Assembly: GCF_000317515.1 (NCBI RefSeq)
Contig: NC_019738.1
Coordinates: 409,501-473,500, forward strand
Reading direction: 5' to 3'
Length of the DNA: 64,000 nt
Source: Allocoleopsis franciscana PCC 7113
GTDB lineage: Bacteria; Cyanobacteriota; Cyanobacteriia; Cyanobacteriales; Coleofasciculaceae
Shown here: positions 19,745 through 28,628 of the stretch, piece by piece
How the letters are laid out: every line of letters starts with the position of its first letter
Numbering within the stretch: the first letter of the stretch is position 1
Position numbers and translations under genes: made by a program
The notes under the pieces: generated by a model
The model's input: the letters and a program-made list of their open reading frames with translations, nothing else
Database searches by the model: none
Told to the model about the DNA's origin: nothing

Positions 19745-20032
19745 ATGAATATGTTACTCACACGTCAACAAGCCAAAGCTCAAAAACGAAATGCCAAACG
19801 TTTAGGCCAATTACTCAAAGATGCCAGAACGGAACTCGAACAAAGTCTCGCCGTTCTTGAAGATACCGCTATTGAGGATGGAGGTTGGGGAATACTAGAG
19901 CTTTCTTGCTCACAGGATGCCTACTCTCGGATGGGGCAAATTCTGGCGATCGCAGATAAATGGGAGCAGTGCAACCATTTTGAAATCGATGAGAAACTAT
20001 CCCAGATTGAGAGCAAAATTTATCAATCCTAA
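19745..20032 (+). CDS. Small hypothetical protein
   Basis: A 95-residue soluble, mainly helical protein with no signal peptide or membrane segment. The N-terminal third is strongly basic (TRQQAKAQKRNAKRLGQLLKD), followed by an acidic helical part ending in EIDEKLSQIESKIYQS. I do not recognise a family. Composition and HIP1 usage resemble neighbouring genes. It converges with the protease gene, with 5 bp between the stop codons, which supports it being real. Confidence 0.55.
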   Translation: MNMLLTRQQAKAQKRNAKRLGQLLKDARTELEQSLAVLEDTAIEDGGWGILELSCSQDAYSRMGQILAIADKWEQCNHFEIDEKLSQIESKIYQS

Positions 20033-20037
20033 ACCCC

Positions 20038-20943
20038 TCATTCTTCACCACGAGTCTGAGCCGCTAAAGGCCATCCTACACGGGTTGGTTGTTGATAAAT
20101 TCGTTTCAGGGTATTAATATCTCTCACCGAAATCTGAGGCGAATAGCGGACTTGAGAAAAGTACATGATGTCCGTTTCTAAAGGACTATGCCCCCAAATG
20201 CCCAAAGCATGACCGAGTTCATGACGTGCTGTTGCTAGGGTATAGTGATCGGTTTGGTGGGGACTTAGCTGGATGGTCAACCGTTGTGATAATATTGCCT
20301 GCGCTGCCTTGTCAGTTTGGCGGAGATAAAATTCGTAGCGGGTTTGAGCAGAACGAGCGCGAGGGATGTTGAATTTTCCTGTTTCGCGATCCAATGAGGC
20401 TTGCACAGGCGGGCGATCGCGCAAAATCAATATATCTGCGCCTTCTCGCTGAGTAACTACCTGCAAAGGTAAATAGGTATTCCATTCCCCTACAGCCTGC
20501 AATACGGCATCAACCCACTTCTGGAAACGCTGGTTACTGGCGGATGATTCATTAGGGTCTTTGGGTTGATCTACAAAAATTTTCACAGGAAACTGTGACC
20601 AAACCAAATAGTCTACCGGAGTGAGTTTAATTTCAGAGAAGTAATCACCCGCGTCTGTCACGTCTTGCCATTGTGCTAGAGGCGTTGGCAAAGGGTGAAT
20701 CTGAGGCATTGGCAGGGAAACTGATGCAGAAGATAAATCAGCAGTTTTTAATCGGTACTCTGGGTTTCCTGGCTTAACCCCTATCGCTTCGTCGCTACGG
20801 ATTGTGACGGATTGAGCCTTCAGCGGTTGTAACTGAGACAAGATGAGCCATAGACTGGCAGCGATCGCCACTCCTAATAGTAGAAGGCGTCTCCAGGAAC
20901 TATCCCGGTGACGCCTTAACCTTTGTCTAGTCATTCGTCTCAT
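20038..20943 (-). CDS. Matrixin-like zinc metalloprotease, exported or membrane-anchored
   Basis: A 301-residue protein with an N-terminal basic segment and a hydrophobic helix (about residues 18-38), so it is exported or anchored by an uncleaved signal. The zinc-binding motif HELGHALGIWGH (H241, H245, H252) is followed by IMYFSQ, with the Met-turn methionine at M260. This is the HEXXHXXGXXH...M pattern of metzincins. The preceding domain (VKIFVDQP, FQKWVDAVLQAVGEW, ADILILRDRP) fits the cyanobacterial matrixin-like peptidases. The natural substrate is unknown. Confidence 0.85.
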   Translation of the reverse strand: MRRMTRQRLRRHRDSSWRRLLLLGVAIAASLWLILSQLQPLKAQSVTIRSDEAIGVKPGNPEYRLKTADLSSASVSLPMPQIHPLPTPLAQWQDVTDAGDYFSEIKLTPVDYLVWSQFPVKIFVDQPKDPNESSASNQRFQKWVDAVLQAVGEWNTYLPLQVVTQREGADILILRDRPPVQASLDRETGKFNIPRARSAQTRYEFYLRQTDKAAQAILSQRLTIQLSPHQTDHYTLATARHELGHALGIWGHSPLETDIMYFSQVRYSPQISVRDINTLKRIYQQPTRVGWPLAAQTRGEE

Positions 20944-20956
20944 CTTTCCAATTAAT

Positions 20957-21023
20957 AACCGCAGATATTTTAAGTCAGTGAAATATTGAAATGATCTGGG
21001 TTAATCCGCCTCTATCTGCGGTT
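20957..21023. repeat. Long-armed inverted repeat
   Basis: AACCGCAGATA (20957-20967) pairs with TATCTGCGGTT (21013-21023), 11 bp with a 45-nt spacer, in the gap between secG and the protease gene. It may be a REP-like remnant or part of a terminator for secG transcription. There is no clear T-run. Confidence 0.4.
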
Positions 21024-21095
21024 GTAAAAAGATGTGACTCATGAGACATTCCCTCAACAGAGAACGTATCAAAATGACGGGTAGCGCAGTGATCA

Positions 21096-21329
21096 TCACT
21101 TACCCAACCAACCCGCGCTCAAAACCACAGTAAAACCAATAAAAATTACAGAGAATACCCAGGTAATCCGGTTTAGGGCAGTTTCTGCACTCTTGGTGCT
21201 CGTAAAAAGTTGGGCTTGACCCCCGATGCCCCCAATTCCATCGCCTTTGGGACTATGGAGCAATACCAAAACAATTAAAGCTAAGGCAGATACGGCCCAG
21301 ATAGCTTGTATTACTTGAACAATCGTCAT
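21096..21329 (-). CDS. secG: Preprotein translocase subunit SecG
   Basis: Small accessory subunit of the SecYEG channel, 77 residues with two membrane helices (about 4-22 and 53-72). Between them lies the conserved loop GDGIGGIGGQAQLFTSTKSAETALNRITW. The gpmI-secG order on one strand, separated by 48 bp, is a common cyanobacterial arrangement and suggests cotranscription. Confidence 0.96.
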   Translation of the reverse strand: MTIVQVIQAIWAVSALALIVLVLLHSPKGDGIGGIGGQAQLFTSTKSAETALNRITWVFSVIFIGFTVVLSAGWLGK

Positions 21330-21377
21330 AGTTAAGTGATTGGTTGTTAGTGGTTGGTTGTTAGTCGCAACGAATGA

Positions 21378-22976
21378 CTAAAGAGAAACACGCACAGGTG
21401 TTCGATTAGGCCGGACTTCTAATTCAACGGGTTGTAGCAGAGAGTGACCGGTCATCTCTGGCGGCTGGGGTAATTTTAAAATTTCCAGGATTGTTGGCGC
21501 AAGATCTGCCAAACGCCCGTCGCTGCTTAAGGCAACTTCTGTGCCATATCCGGGGATTTTTAATCCTTCCCCTTCCACTAGGATAAAGGGCACGGGGTTG
21601 GTTGTGTGAGCTGTCCAAGGATTGCCGGCTTCATCCCGCATATACTCAGCATTACCGTGGTCTGCGGTAATCAAGGCTGTACCACCCGCTTTGTTAATGC
21701 TTTCGATGAGTCGTCCCAGGCATCGGTCTACTGTCTCAACCGCTTGCACGGAGGCTGGAATATTCCCGGTATGCCCAACCATGTCAGTATTGGCATAGTT
21801 AATCACAACCAGGGAGTAGATGCGTTTTTCAATTGCTCTTACCGCCACATCTGTGACTTCTTGGGCTGACATCGCCGGTGCCCGGTCATAAGTTGGCACC
21901 ATGGGACTTTGGACGAGTTCCCGGTCTTCACCCTCAAACGGCAGTTCTAAACCGCCATTGAAAAAGTAAGTAACGTGAGCATATTTCTCGGTTTCAGCCG
22001 TGCGAAACTGACGTAAACCGTGTTGAGCAATCACTCCTCCCAGAATATTGTTCAAGTTTTGAGGCTCAAACGCGACCAGTACAGGGAATGACGGGTCATA
22101 TTGGGTAAAGGTAGCGAAAGCAAGGGGCTGGATTTGCTCTCGCTCAAATCCTTGAAAGTTGGGATCAACGAATGCTTGTGTGAGTTGCCGCGCACGGTCG
22201 GGGCGGAAGTTAAAGAAGATGATCCCGTCTCCCGCTTCCACAGCCCCCGTGTCAAGTCGGGTGGGCAGGACAAACTCATCTGTGAGTTCTGCTTGGTAGG
22301 AAGCTTTTAACACCTCAATGGCTGATCGACCATCGCCCATGCCATCCTGGGTCATGACCTGATAAGCTAGCTGAACGCGATCCCAGCGTCGGTCTCGATC
22401 CATGGCGTAGTAGCGACCACTGATAGTGACGATGCGTCCAACACCGAGTTTTTGAATGTGATCTTCAATTTTTTGAATCGCTTCAACCCCATCCATCGGC
22501 TGGGTATCACGACCATCGGTAATGGCGTGGATACAGACATTAGGCAGTTCTTGGGATTTAGCGAAATCCAGCAATCCAAGCAGATGGTCTATGTGAGAAT
22601 GCACCCCACCGTCCGAACACAAACCGACCAGGTGAAGCTTACTGCCTCGATTTTTAACGTCCTGGCAGACTTGCATTAGCGCTTTATTGTCTCTCAACGT
22701 ACCATCTTCTACCGCATCAGAGATACGAACTAATTCTTGCGGAACCACGCGCCCAGCGCCAATATTCAGGTGACCCACTTCTGAGTTACCCATTTGACCC
22801 TCTGGTAGCCCTACAGCCTTCCCGGAAGTGCGAATTAGAGTATGGGGGTAAGCTGCCCAGAGGCTATCCATCACGGGTGTCTTGGCGGCGGCAATGGCAT
22901 TTCCGTCCGTTGCTTCACGGTAGCCCCAGCCGTCCAAGATGACTAGCACCACAGGGGAGACCGGTGCTTGCGTCAT
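21378..22976 (-). CDS. gpmI: 2,3-bisphosphoglycerate-independent phosphoglycerate mutase
   Basis: Manganese-dependent enzyme interconverting 3- and 2-phosphoglycerate in glycolysis. The 532-residue alkaline-phosphatase-fold protein shows VLVILDGWGYRE, the phosphoserine site GNSEVGHLNIGAGRVV, HAITDGRDTQP, and the metal site motifs NYANTDMVGHTG and ITADHGNAE. I chose the ATG at 22976 because AAAGGG lies about 10 bases upstream and the family starts near this point; an upstream in-frame ATG at 23018 would add 14 residues. Confidence 0.96.
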   Translation of the reverse strand: MTQAPVSPVVLVILDGWGYREATDGNAIAAAKTPVMDSLWAAYPHTLIRTSGKAVGLPEGQMGNSEVGHLNIGAGRVVPQELVRISDAVEDGTLRDNKALMQVCQDVKNRGSKLHLVGLCSDGGVHSHIDHLLGLLDFAKSQELPNVCIHAITDGRDTQPMDGVEAIQKIEDHIQKLGVGRIVTISGRYYAMDRDRRWDRVQLAYQVMTQDGMGDGRSAIEVLKASYQAELTDEFVLPTRLDTGAVEAGDGIIFFNFRPDRARQLTQAFVDPNFQGFEREQIQPLAFATFTQYDPSFPVLVAFEPQNLNNILGGVIAQHGLRQFRTAETEKYAHVTYFFNGGLELPFEGEDRELVQSPMVPTYDRAPAMSAQEVTDVAVRAIEKRIYSLVVINYANTDMVGHTGNIPASVQAVETVDRCLGRLIESINKAGGTALITADHGNAEYMRDEAGNPWTAHTTNPVPFILVEGEGLKIPGYGTEVALSSDGRLADLAPTILEILKLPQPPEMTGHSLLQPVELEVRPNRTPVRVSL

Positions 22977-23246
22977 ATGTATTACCCTTTGTTCATGCAT
23001 GAATTTCTCCGCGATCATAGCATTGATGAGTGACTCAACGCCTGAATCTTGCCTTTTCCTTCGGATTTGGGGCTTCAGTCTCTATGGGGAGTTTACACTC
23101 TGCTTTTGGGAAGAGGGTAGGATTGACGCACTGCAACGAAATTGGGTTGTTTTGAGCGTTGTTCAAGAAGCTGGGAACCCCATTCTACCGTTGTCAAATT
23201 GGCTGAGTGCGTAAGTCTGATCGGGGATACAATGACGGAGCTCTGG

Positions 23247-23597
23247 TTAGAGTCTCTTAACAAAGGGGGAGTGGATATGATTGCGTTTTCCTGAAGACTT
23301 GTAGAGGCACGATATATATATTAGGATGTTCTCAGTATGGGTATGGGGATTTACCTTGTCCCGAACCTTATGGCGTGGCGTCGGTTCCGCCCTTAAATTG
23401 GCGGTAAGCTTAGCAAACTGGGAAATTTGCCCCTCTACATTTAATCCCTCAAACGATATCTCACTTAGAGCCAAATCCTTCAATTCTTGCCATCGACTTT
23501 TCAGCCAATTCCACAATCTTGCCATTGAGCGCGATTCTAACCTAGAGGGTAGAGAATCAGGCAGTTGGAAATCTTGTACTAACGCACTCACCCGCAA
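23247..23597 (-). CDS. Doubtful small open reading frame, possible gene relic
   Basis: A 116-codon frame starting at a TTG inside a palindromic repeat. The first 75 residues look protein-like (LPSRLESRSMARLWNWLKSRW, then ELKDLALSEISFEGLNVEG). The remainder becomes low-quality and runs to a chance stop. I recognise no family. It may be the broken end of a gene whose 5' part was replaced by the adjacent repeat. The opposite strand is also open here, which lowers confidence. Confidence 0.3.
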   Translation of the reverse strand: MRVSALVQDFQLPDSLPSRLESRSMARLWNWLKSRWQELKDLALSEISFEGLNVEGQISQFAKLTANLRAEPTPRHKVRDKVNPHTHTENILIYISCLYKSSGKRNHIHSPFVKRL

Positions 23598-23705
23598 GGG
23601 AATTAATTCCCTTGCTAATAGTTCAAGTCCACTGAAGTGGACTCAAACACAGCTCATCAGTCCACTTTAGGGGAATTTCTCTGTAAAGACGGGGAATTGA
23701 TTCCC
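23594..23705. repeat. Palindromic dispersed repeat cluster
   Basis: It holds a perfect 22-bp palindrome at 23594-23615 (half-site GCAAGGGAATT). Next are AGTCCACT-GA-AGTGGACT (23626-23643), another AGTCCACTT near 23659, and GGGGAATTGATTCCC near 23690. Palindrome arrays of this type are dispersed in large cyanobacterial genomes. It lies between the cofG 3' end and the doubtful frame to its left. Confidence 0.65.
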
Positions 23706-23740
23706 TGCCGACTAAGCAGGTGGATGGAGAACTGGCAATT

Positions 23741-24757
23741 TCAGAGTTTCAAAGGACTAGGGCTATCAACAGTTCTGATTGTAGTCCGCCACTCCTCAAC
23801 CAGCGATCGCAAATTCGGTGACAACCAACTGTCATATTGAGGATAAACAGGCAATCTTGGCACCAACTCCCACCCAGCAGGCTCTAAAATTTCTCTGAGT
23901 TCCTGAGCAGTAGGATGAGGATAATCAGGGTTCACCTCATCTTTTGGCCCAATTCCCCCCAAATCCCTAGCACCCGCCTCCAAACACGCTTGTGGGTGCC
24001 CCCCTTGTGGATGTCCTACTAAATTGGGCGGAATTTGAATCGTAATATCCCCTGGCAATATTTCACGCGCTTTGGCAATAACCTCTGGTAATTGGTCGGG
24101 ATCAAAAGCAGGAGCATCCCAACTCTGCTGACTTCCAGGACTATGGGGTTGCAGGATGACTTCTTGGATATGACCATAAGTATAGTGAATCCGTGCGATC
24201 GCCTCCAATGTCTCCCACCAATCCTCTTGAGTCTCCCCAATCCCCAACAATAACCCTGTTGTAAACGGAATCTGCAATTCTCCTGCCCATTCTAACTGTT
24301 GCAGACGTACCCCTGGTATCTTACTGGGAGCCTGACGGTGAACAGTTTGTAGTAACTTGGGCGTTAACTGTTCCAGCATTAATCCCATCGACACATTCAC
24401 CTGTTTGAGGGCTTTCATTTCCTCAAAACTCAGGGGGCCGGCATTGGTATGGGGCAAAAATCCCAAGGATAGGGCGAGTTCACCTAAATCATAAATTCGT
24501 TGGAACCATTCAGCTCGACGTGATGAGTGGGGATGTACCTCCCCACTGAGGATGAGGATTTCACACACACCCTGAGTCTGAAGCTGTTTCAGCTTATTTT
24601 CTGCCTCAGAGAGGCTCAACCAAGGGCTTTTCCCTGAATCGGTGCGAAAATTGCAGTAGGTACAGCGATTAAAGCACTCGTAAGTCGGAACGAGGGTGTA
24701 AGCAGGACTGTAGGTAACGGTTCGGGGGTGGGAAACTGGCATGGGTTCGATCATCAC
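23741..24757 (-). CDS. cofG: 7,8-didemethyl-8-hydroxy-5-deazariboflavin synthase subunit CofG
   Basis: Radical SAM subunit of F0 synthase, which with CofH makes the deazaflavin F0 used as the light-harvesting chromophore of some cyanobacterial photolyases. The 338-residue protein has the radical SAM motif CFNRCTYC near its N-terminus (CX3CX2C), then LSGEVHPHSSRRAEW, HTNAGPLS, TTGLLLGIGETQEDWWE and NLVGHPQGGHP. The expected partner cofH is not in this window. It is a single-gene unit with repeats downstream. Confidence 0.93.
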   Translation of the reverse strand: MMIEPMPVSHPRTVTYSPAYTLVPTYECFNRCTYCNFRTDSGKSPWLSLSEAENKLKQLQTQGVCEILILSGEVHPHSSRRAEWFQRIYDLGELALSLGFLPHTNAGPLSFEEMKALKQVNVSMGLMLEQLTPKLLQTVHRQAPSKIPGVRLQQLEWAGELQIPFTTGLLLGIGETQEDWWETLEAIARIHYTYGHIQEVILQPHSPGSQQSWDAPAFDPDQLPEVIAKAREILPGDITIQIPPNLVGHPQGGHPQACLEAGARDLGGIGPKDEVNPDYPHPTAQELREILEPAGWELVPRLPVYPQYDSWLSPNLRSLVEEWRTTIRTVDSPSPLKL

Positions 24758-24926
24758 ACAGTCATTTATTTAGAAGTGTGACGTATCCAACAACGTTCCG
24801 GTTTTTGTGTAAAATTCTCCAAGACTCAAGGCGTGAATGCAACACTAGAGGACTCCAACGGCTGGGTGAAAAAATCCTCTAGTTACTCAAAAGAAGAGTT
24901 ACAAGCTGAAATTAGGTTGACTCAAA

Positions 24927-25577
24927 CTAACTGATGTCTCGTTCTTCTTGGCTCCAAGCACTGGTTTGTTGTTTGGCGTAAACGTTTTTCAGGTGTTTCT
25001 TGACGGTGTTGGTCGTAATATACAATTTGGCAGCGATTTCTTTATAAGAATAATTGGCACGACGGAGTGACCAAACTTCGGACTCACGAGGAGTCAAATT
25101 ATATTGTTGTGCTTCCGTGAACGCTGTATTTTTAGTAGACTGGCTCCTGTTCTCGAGGGTTATTAACAAGTTAGGCGCATCACTTTGAGCGAACTGGAGC
25201 CATCGAACCCTAACACGTAAAACCTCTGCATTATGCGTGTCTATTTCCGCTTCAATAATCATGGTTTTTTCTGGAAATAGCTCGCGGCTATCGAGCAATG
25301 ATTGGCAAATTCGCCAAATGGGTAGAGGGACTAACTTGGGTTGTAATTGCTCCGAGGAAAATTGCTGACAAATACGAAGCGCACGCTTATTCGCGTGAAT
25401 CAACTCTCCTTGTTCGGTCAAAATTAAAACACCGTCCATAAAACTTTCAATAATGGCTTGCAGCAAATCAGGGTGTTTTGAATGTTGAGAATAAGATGCT
25501 TTGAGCTGTTTGTCAGAAGAATTAAATGTTTCAACAGTTTTAAGGTGACGGTTCAGTTTAGCTGCCAACATGGACAT
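24927..25577 (-). CDS. PAS-LuxR transcriptional regulator, paralogue 1
   Basis: A 216-residue regulator. Residues about 38-145 form a PAS-like sensor (FMDGVLILTEQGELIHANKRALRIC). Residues 161-204 form a LuxR/FixJ-type helix-turn-helix (LTPRESEVWSL, YKEIAAKLYITTNTVKKHLK). There is no phosphoacceptor receiver and no acyl-homoserine-lactone domain. It aligns without gaps through the helix-turn-helix with the protein at 27868-28497. It is divergent from the gene at 26025 across a 447-bp region with phased repeats, and probably controls that promoter; this is inference. Confidence 0.88.
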   Translation of the reverse strand: MSMLAAKLNRHLKTVETFNSSDKQLKASYSQHSKHPDLLQAIIESFMDGVLILTEQGELIHANKRALRICQQFSSEQLQPKLVPLPIWRICQSLLDSRELFPEKTMIIEAEIDTHNAEVLRVRVRWLQFAQSDAPNLLITLENRSQSTKNTAFTEAQQYNLTPRESEVWSLRRANYSYKEIAAKLYITTNTVKKHLKNVYAKQQTSAWSQEERDIS

Positions 25578-25737
25578 CGTGAATCTCCTTCAAAATCACA
25601 ACTGAGGAGTCAAGCGATGGGAGACTCTTCTCAGTTGAGGGTTAAAGTCATTTTGCGTTTTGGTTGGGTGTAGCTACAAGGATTGAATCGGAGATTTCCC
25701 AAACTTACCGAATTCTGTTCTAGAAATAGAGGAAAGC

Positions 25738-25763
25738 TGAATGAGGCTGAAGTAAGGTGAAGT
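25738..25763. promoter_or_regulatory. Triple 10-bp direct repeat, copy 1
   Basis: TGAATG (25738), TGAAGT (25748) and TGAAGT (25758) recur exactly every 10 bp in the divergent promoter region, about 160 bp upstream of the PAS-LuxR gene. The same arrangement is found at 28648-28673 in front of the paralogous pair. The regular spacing places all three on one face of the helix, so this is a candidate regulator-binding site. Confidence 0.6.
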
Positions 25764-26024
25764 TTTTCAGCGATGTAAGGCTTTTGCTAATACAATACGA
25801 AATCATAGGATTTCAGGGTGTTGATCTAGATTGCTTCAGTGATTAGAGGCAATTAGTATCCGTAGTGACTGTTTAAACGAGGATTAAGTTTCGTTCTAAA
25901 ACACGAAATCTGTTTTTAGACGAGACGGATTGCATAAATAGTCAAAAAACAACGATAAGTACTACAGCTACGGAACACGAATTGACTCGACCAAAGTCTC
26001 TATTCGTTCAACAACCTACGGGAT
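25764..26024. other. Intergenic part of divergent promoter region 1
   Basis: AT-rich and non-coding. I can assign no -35/-10 pair with confidence. It carries the promoter of the gene starting at 26025. Confidence 0.35.
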
Positions 26025-27077
26025 ATGAATCCAGAATTGATCGATCAGTGGTTTCCGATTGAGCAACAGCGCAATTACGTTTCAATGCTCCTAAATCCCC
26101 GACGAGTGGGTTTAACACGTCGTCGAGCTGAATGTTTTGTGCGGCTGTGGACTTATCTACTACTCAAGCAGCAACAAGAATTAGGATCTCATTTGAGACA
26201 ACCGTTAACTCAATTGCAACTTCCAAAAGGTTATGTTGCTTGCACCCATCGGGAAGCAGCAGAATTGTTTTATGCTAACAAAGACCGAGGAAGCGATCGC
26301 GCGGCAGGTATGATGATTGATATCTTGGCTGCCCTTGGGTTAATTGATAAAGATTTTGATGGCAATACGATTTGTTTGCAGATTTCCTGTGTGCCGAACC
26401 TGCACGAATCCTTTGAGTCAGCACACCCAATAGAGTTCGTACTCGATGAATTTAACCCCCGAACCGACGCCGTTCCCGTGGCGAGTTTTCTTGCTCACAA
26501 CTACAACTGGCTAAACAAAACGACGGCAACTGTACCCCACAAGATTAAACAATTACTACGCTCTTGGGCAGTACAATATCCCACTGGGATGCGCGTGCTG
26601 CGTCGTTGTGATACCTCTCATCCGGTGGGGTTTTACGTGCTTTATCCCGTCGCGCCGGAATCTGAGGAAAAATTTTCTCTCCCTCCCGGAAGAAGTCTCC
26701 ATTTAAGTTCCGCCTCGGATATCGATCCTGTTCAAATGGCTATCCCCGGTAAGGATGACTGTACCTCAATTATGGTACGTAGCTGGATGATTGATGCGCC
26801 TTATAAAAATTGGCACAATGTGCATCGTTTTTTAGAAGATGTGCAGCATACCTTAAGGCGAATGCAAGCTGATTTTCCCAATCTTTGTGATTTCTACGCG
26901 CTCTTAATCCATCCTAGATATGAAGCACTAGCACAGGCTTTAGGGTTTCAAAAAATTGGGATCGATCCGAAGATAGCGGTCTACTGGTTGTACATGGCAG
27001 TCGATCAGTTTTTAGTTTTAGACATGGCAGAAATCGTTTCAAAGCTTGAGTTTTGCTACCCTTCCCCGGAATTTTAG
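26025..27077 (+). CDS. Unknown protein, winged-helix-like N-terminus and GNAT-like C-terminus, paralogue 1
   Basis: A 350-residue soluble protein that I cannot assign to a named family. Residues about 30-122 read as a winged-helix-type DNA-binding domain (LTRRRAECFVRLWTYLLLKQ, CTHREAAELF, RAAGMMIDILAALGLI). Residues about 135-345 recall a GNAT acyltransferase: VGFYVLYPVAP, IMVRSWMIDAPYKN, DFYALLIHPRYEALAQALGF and a closing YWLYMAVDQFL. It is paralogous to 28842-29852 along its whole length. Shared motifs include GSDRAAGMM and KGMRVLRRCD-type segments. It is divergent from a PAS-LuxR gene. Both domain calls are inference. Confidence 0.8.
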   Translation: MNPELIDQWFPIEQQRNYVSMLLNPRRVGLTRRRAECFVRLWTYLLLKQQQELGSHLRQPLTQLQLPKGYVACTHREAAELFYANKDRGSDRAAGMMIDILAALGLIDKDFDGNTICLQISCVPNLHESFESAHPIEFVLDEFNPRTDAVPVASFLAHNYNWLNKTTATVPHKIKQLLRSWAVQYPTGMRVLRRCDTSHPVGFYVLYPVAPESEEKFSLPPGRSLHLSSASDIDPVQMAIPGKDDCTSIMVRSWMIDAPYKNWHNVHRFLEDVQHTLRRMQADFPNLCDFYALLIHPRYEALAQALGFQKIGIDPKIAVYWLYMAVDQFLVLDMAEIVSKLEFCYPSPEF

Positions 27078-27078
27078 A

Positions 27079-27204
27079 TATCCTGTGAGAGTAGAAAGTA
27101 ACAGGATAAAAGACAGATCAGGCTCTATGAACTACCTGATCTATCCTGTCATACCTTTGTTTCTACCCACAATTTTTTTGAATAAGAGTACCCTCTGGGG
27201 TACT
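27079..27204. repeat. Three stem-loops between paralogue 1 and the Coq4-like gene
   Basis: TATCCTGT...ACAGGATA (27079-27108), AGATCAGG...CCTGATCT (27115-27142) and AGTACCC-TCTG-GGGTACT (27187-27204) follow one another. TATCCTGT is repeated at 27142. The first two could terminate transcription of the upstream gene (no strong T-run); the third could be an operator or attenuator for the gene at 27275. Confidence 0.5.
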
Positions 27205-27274
27205 ATCGCCGATTAGAAAAATTTTTTAATCTACAGACATATTAAAGACAACTCTAAGAAAGAAGGACTTTATC

Positions 27275-27784
27275 ATGCCATTCTGGTTGAAAATTATCTT
27301 GAAGCTTGCTCAGACGGTTAATCCTCAAATTTATCCTGAGCAAGAATTTACAATCACCCCAGAAGAATTGGAAGAATTACGTCAGTTACCGAATGGTACA
27401 TTAGGCCGTGAAGTTGCCTATTTCCTCGATCAAAATGGTTTCAACCCGATTAATAGTGGGGATTTGATTCAGCGAACTCATGATATTTGGCATGTTATTA
27501 CAGGCTTCACCTCCTCACCCCGTGATGAATTTCTGCTTCAGATCTTCACCCGTGCTCAAGTGTTTCGTCCAACGAGTGCGATCGTTGTCTTAGTAGGATG
27601 GCTAAGCGGTATGTGTAATTTTCAAGAAATTAGAAAAGTCCTCAAGATGAGTCGGCAATCCCAATCTTTAATTGATTGGGATATTCAATCCGATTGGCAT
27701 ACTCCATTGGTTGAAGTTCGGAAAAGGCTAAATATCATACCTCTAAATAATGAACAAAGCAGCGTCACTGAAACTCAAAAATAA
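27275..27784 (+). CDS. Coq4-like protein
   Basis: A 169-residue protein resembling Coq4, the quinone-biosynthesis protein that binds a metal and a lipid headgroup. The Coq4 metal motif is visible as HDIWHVITGF followed by the acidic RDEF (HDXXH...E). Cyanobacteria make plastoquinone rather than ubiquinone, and the role of their Coq4-like proteins is unclear to me. An AAGAAGGA element precedes the ATG at good spacing. It sits between the two PAS-LuxR modules and may be part of their regulon. Confidence 0.8.
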   Translation: MPFWLKIILKLAQTVNPQIYPEQEFTITPEELEELRQLPNGTLGREVAYFLDQNGFNPINSGDLIQRTHDIWHVITGFTSSPRDEFLLQIFTRAQVFRPTSAIVVLVGWLSGMCNFQEIRKVLKMSRQSQSLIDWDIQSDWHTPLVEVRKRLNIIPLNNEQSSVTETQK

Positions 27785-27867
27785 TTGGTGATGCAACCCC
27801 CACGACAGAGAGTTAAGCAACCGATGAATTGAACGAAAAAAAGGAGAAATTTAACGATGGCTTATTT

Positions 27868-28497
27868 TCAATTTTCTATAAATCCTTGTTGCTTGGCGTA
27901 AATATTCTTGATGTGCTTTTTGACAGTGTTGAGTGTAATGTACAATTTATCTGCAATTTCTGTGTAAGAAAGCTTAGATTGATGCAGTGACCAAACCTCT
28001 GCTTCACGGCGAGTTAAGCCATATTTTTTAGCGTCTGCAATCGCTTGTATTTTTCTAGCCTGATGTTGGTCTTCGATTGTCACCAAAAAGTAATGACAAG
28101 CACTTTCTTCTAATACCAACCAGCGAACTCGAATCCGAAAACTAAATGAATTTGCAAGTTTAATTTCATTGTTGACAACCATCTCTTGATCAGCAAATGG
28201 CTCAAGGCGAGCAAGCAACAATTCGCAAACACGCCAGATGGCTGATGGTACAAAATTCTTCTGTGATTGATTTGGGGCGAGTTGGTGGCAAATTTGACGC
28301 CCACATTCATTCGCATAAACCCACTCTCCTTGTTGAGTTAGAACCAAAACACCATCAACCAAGCCTTCGATAATATATTGCAACCAATAAGGTTGTTTAG
28401 ATTTTTGAGAGTATATCTCTTTAAAAGCTTTACTGGAATACTTGGATGTTTTTACTGTTTCGATATTGCTCTTGAGTTCACCACTGAAAATGACCAT
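27868..28497 (-). CDS. PAS-LuxR transcriptional regulator, paralogue 2
   Basis: A 209-residue regulator colinear with paralogue 1 and in the same residue register. The PAS-like part is at about 38-145 (LVDGVLVLTQQGEWVYANECG). The LuxR helix-turn-helix is at 161-204 (LTRREAEVWSL, YTEIADKLYITLNTVKKHIK). The recognition helices are nearly identical, so the two may bind the same DNA motif, while the sensor halves have diverged. It is divergent from the gene at 28842 across 344 bp. Confidence 0.88.
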   Translation of the reverse strand: MVIFSGELKSNIETVKTSKYSSKAFKEIYSQKSKQPYWLQYIIEGLVDGVLVLTQQGEWVYANECGRQICHQLAPNQSQKNFVPSAIWRVCELLLARLEPFADQEMVVNNEIKLANSFSFRIRVRWLVLEESACHYFLVTIEDQHQARKIQAIADAKKYGLTRREAEVWSLHQSKLSYTEIADKLYITLNTVKKHIKNIYAKQQGFIEN

Positions 28498-28628
28498 TTT
28501 GAATGTTCTTGAGGATTGTCAACAAAAAAGTTAAGTTGCCGCAAGACTGACCCGTTGAGTATTACTGTCATTCTGCTTTCTGCATCGATGTATCTGCCAT
28601 GAGTCTGTTGTAGATGCCTCAAACGGCC

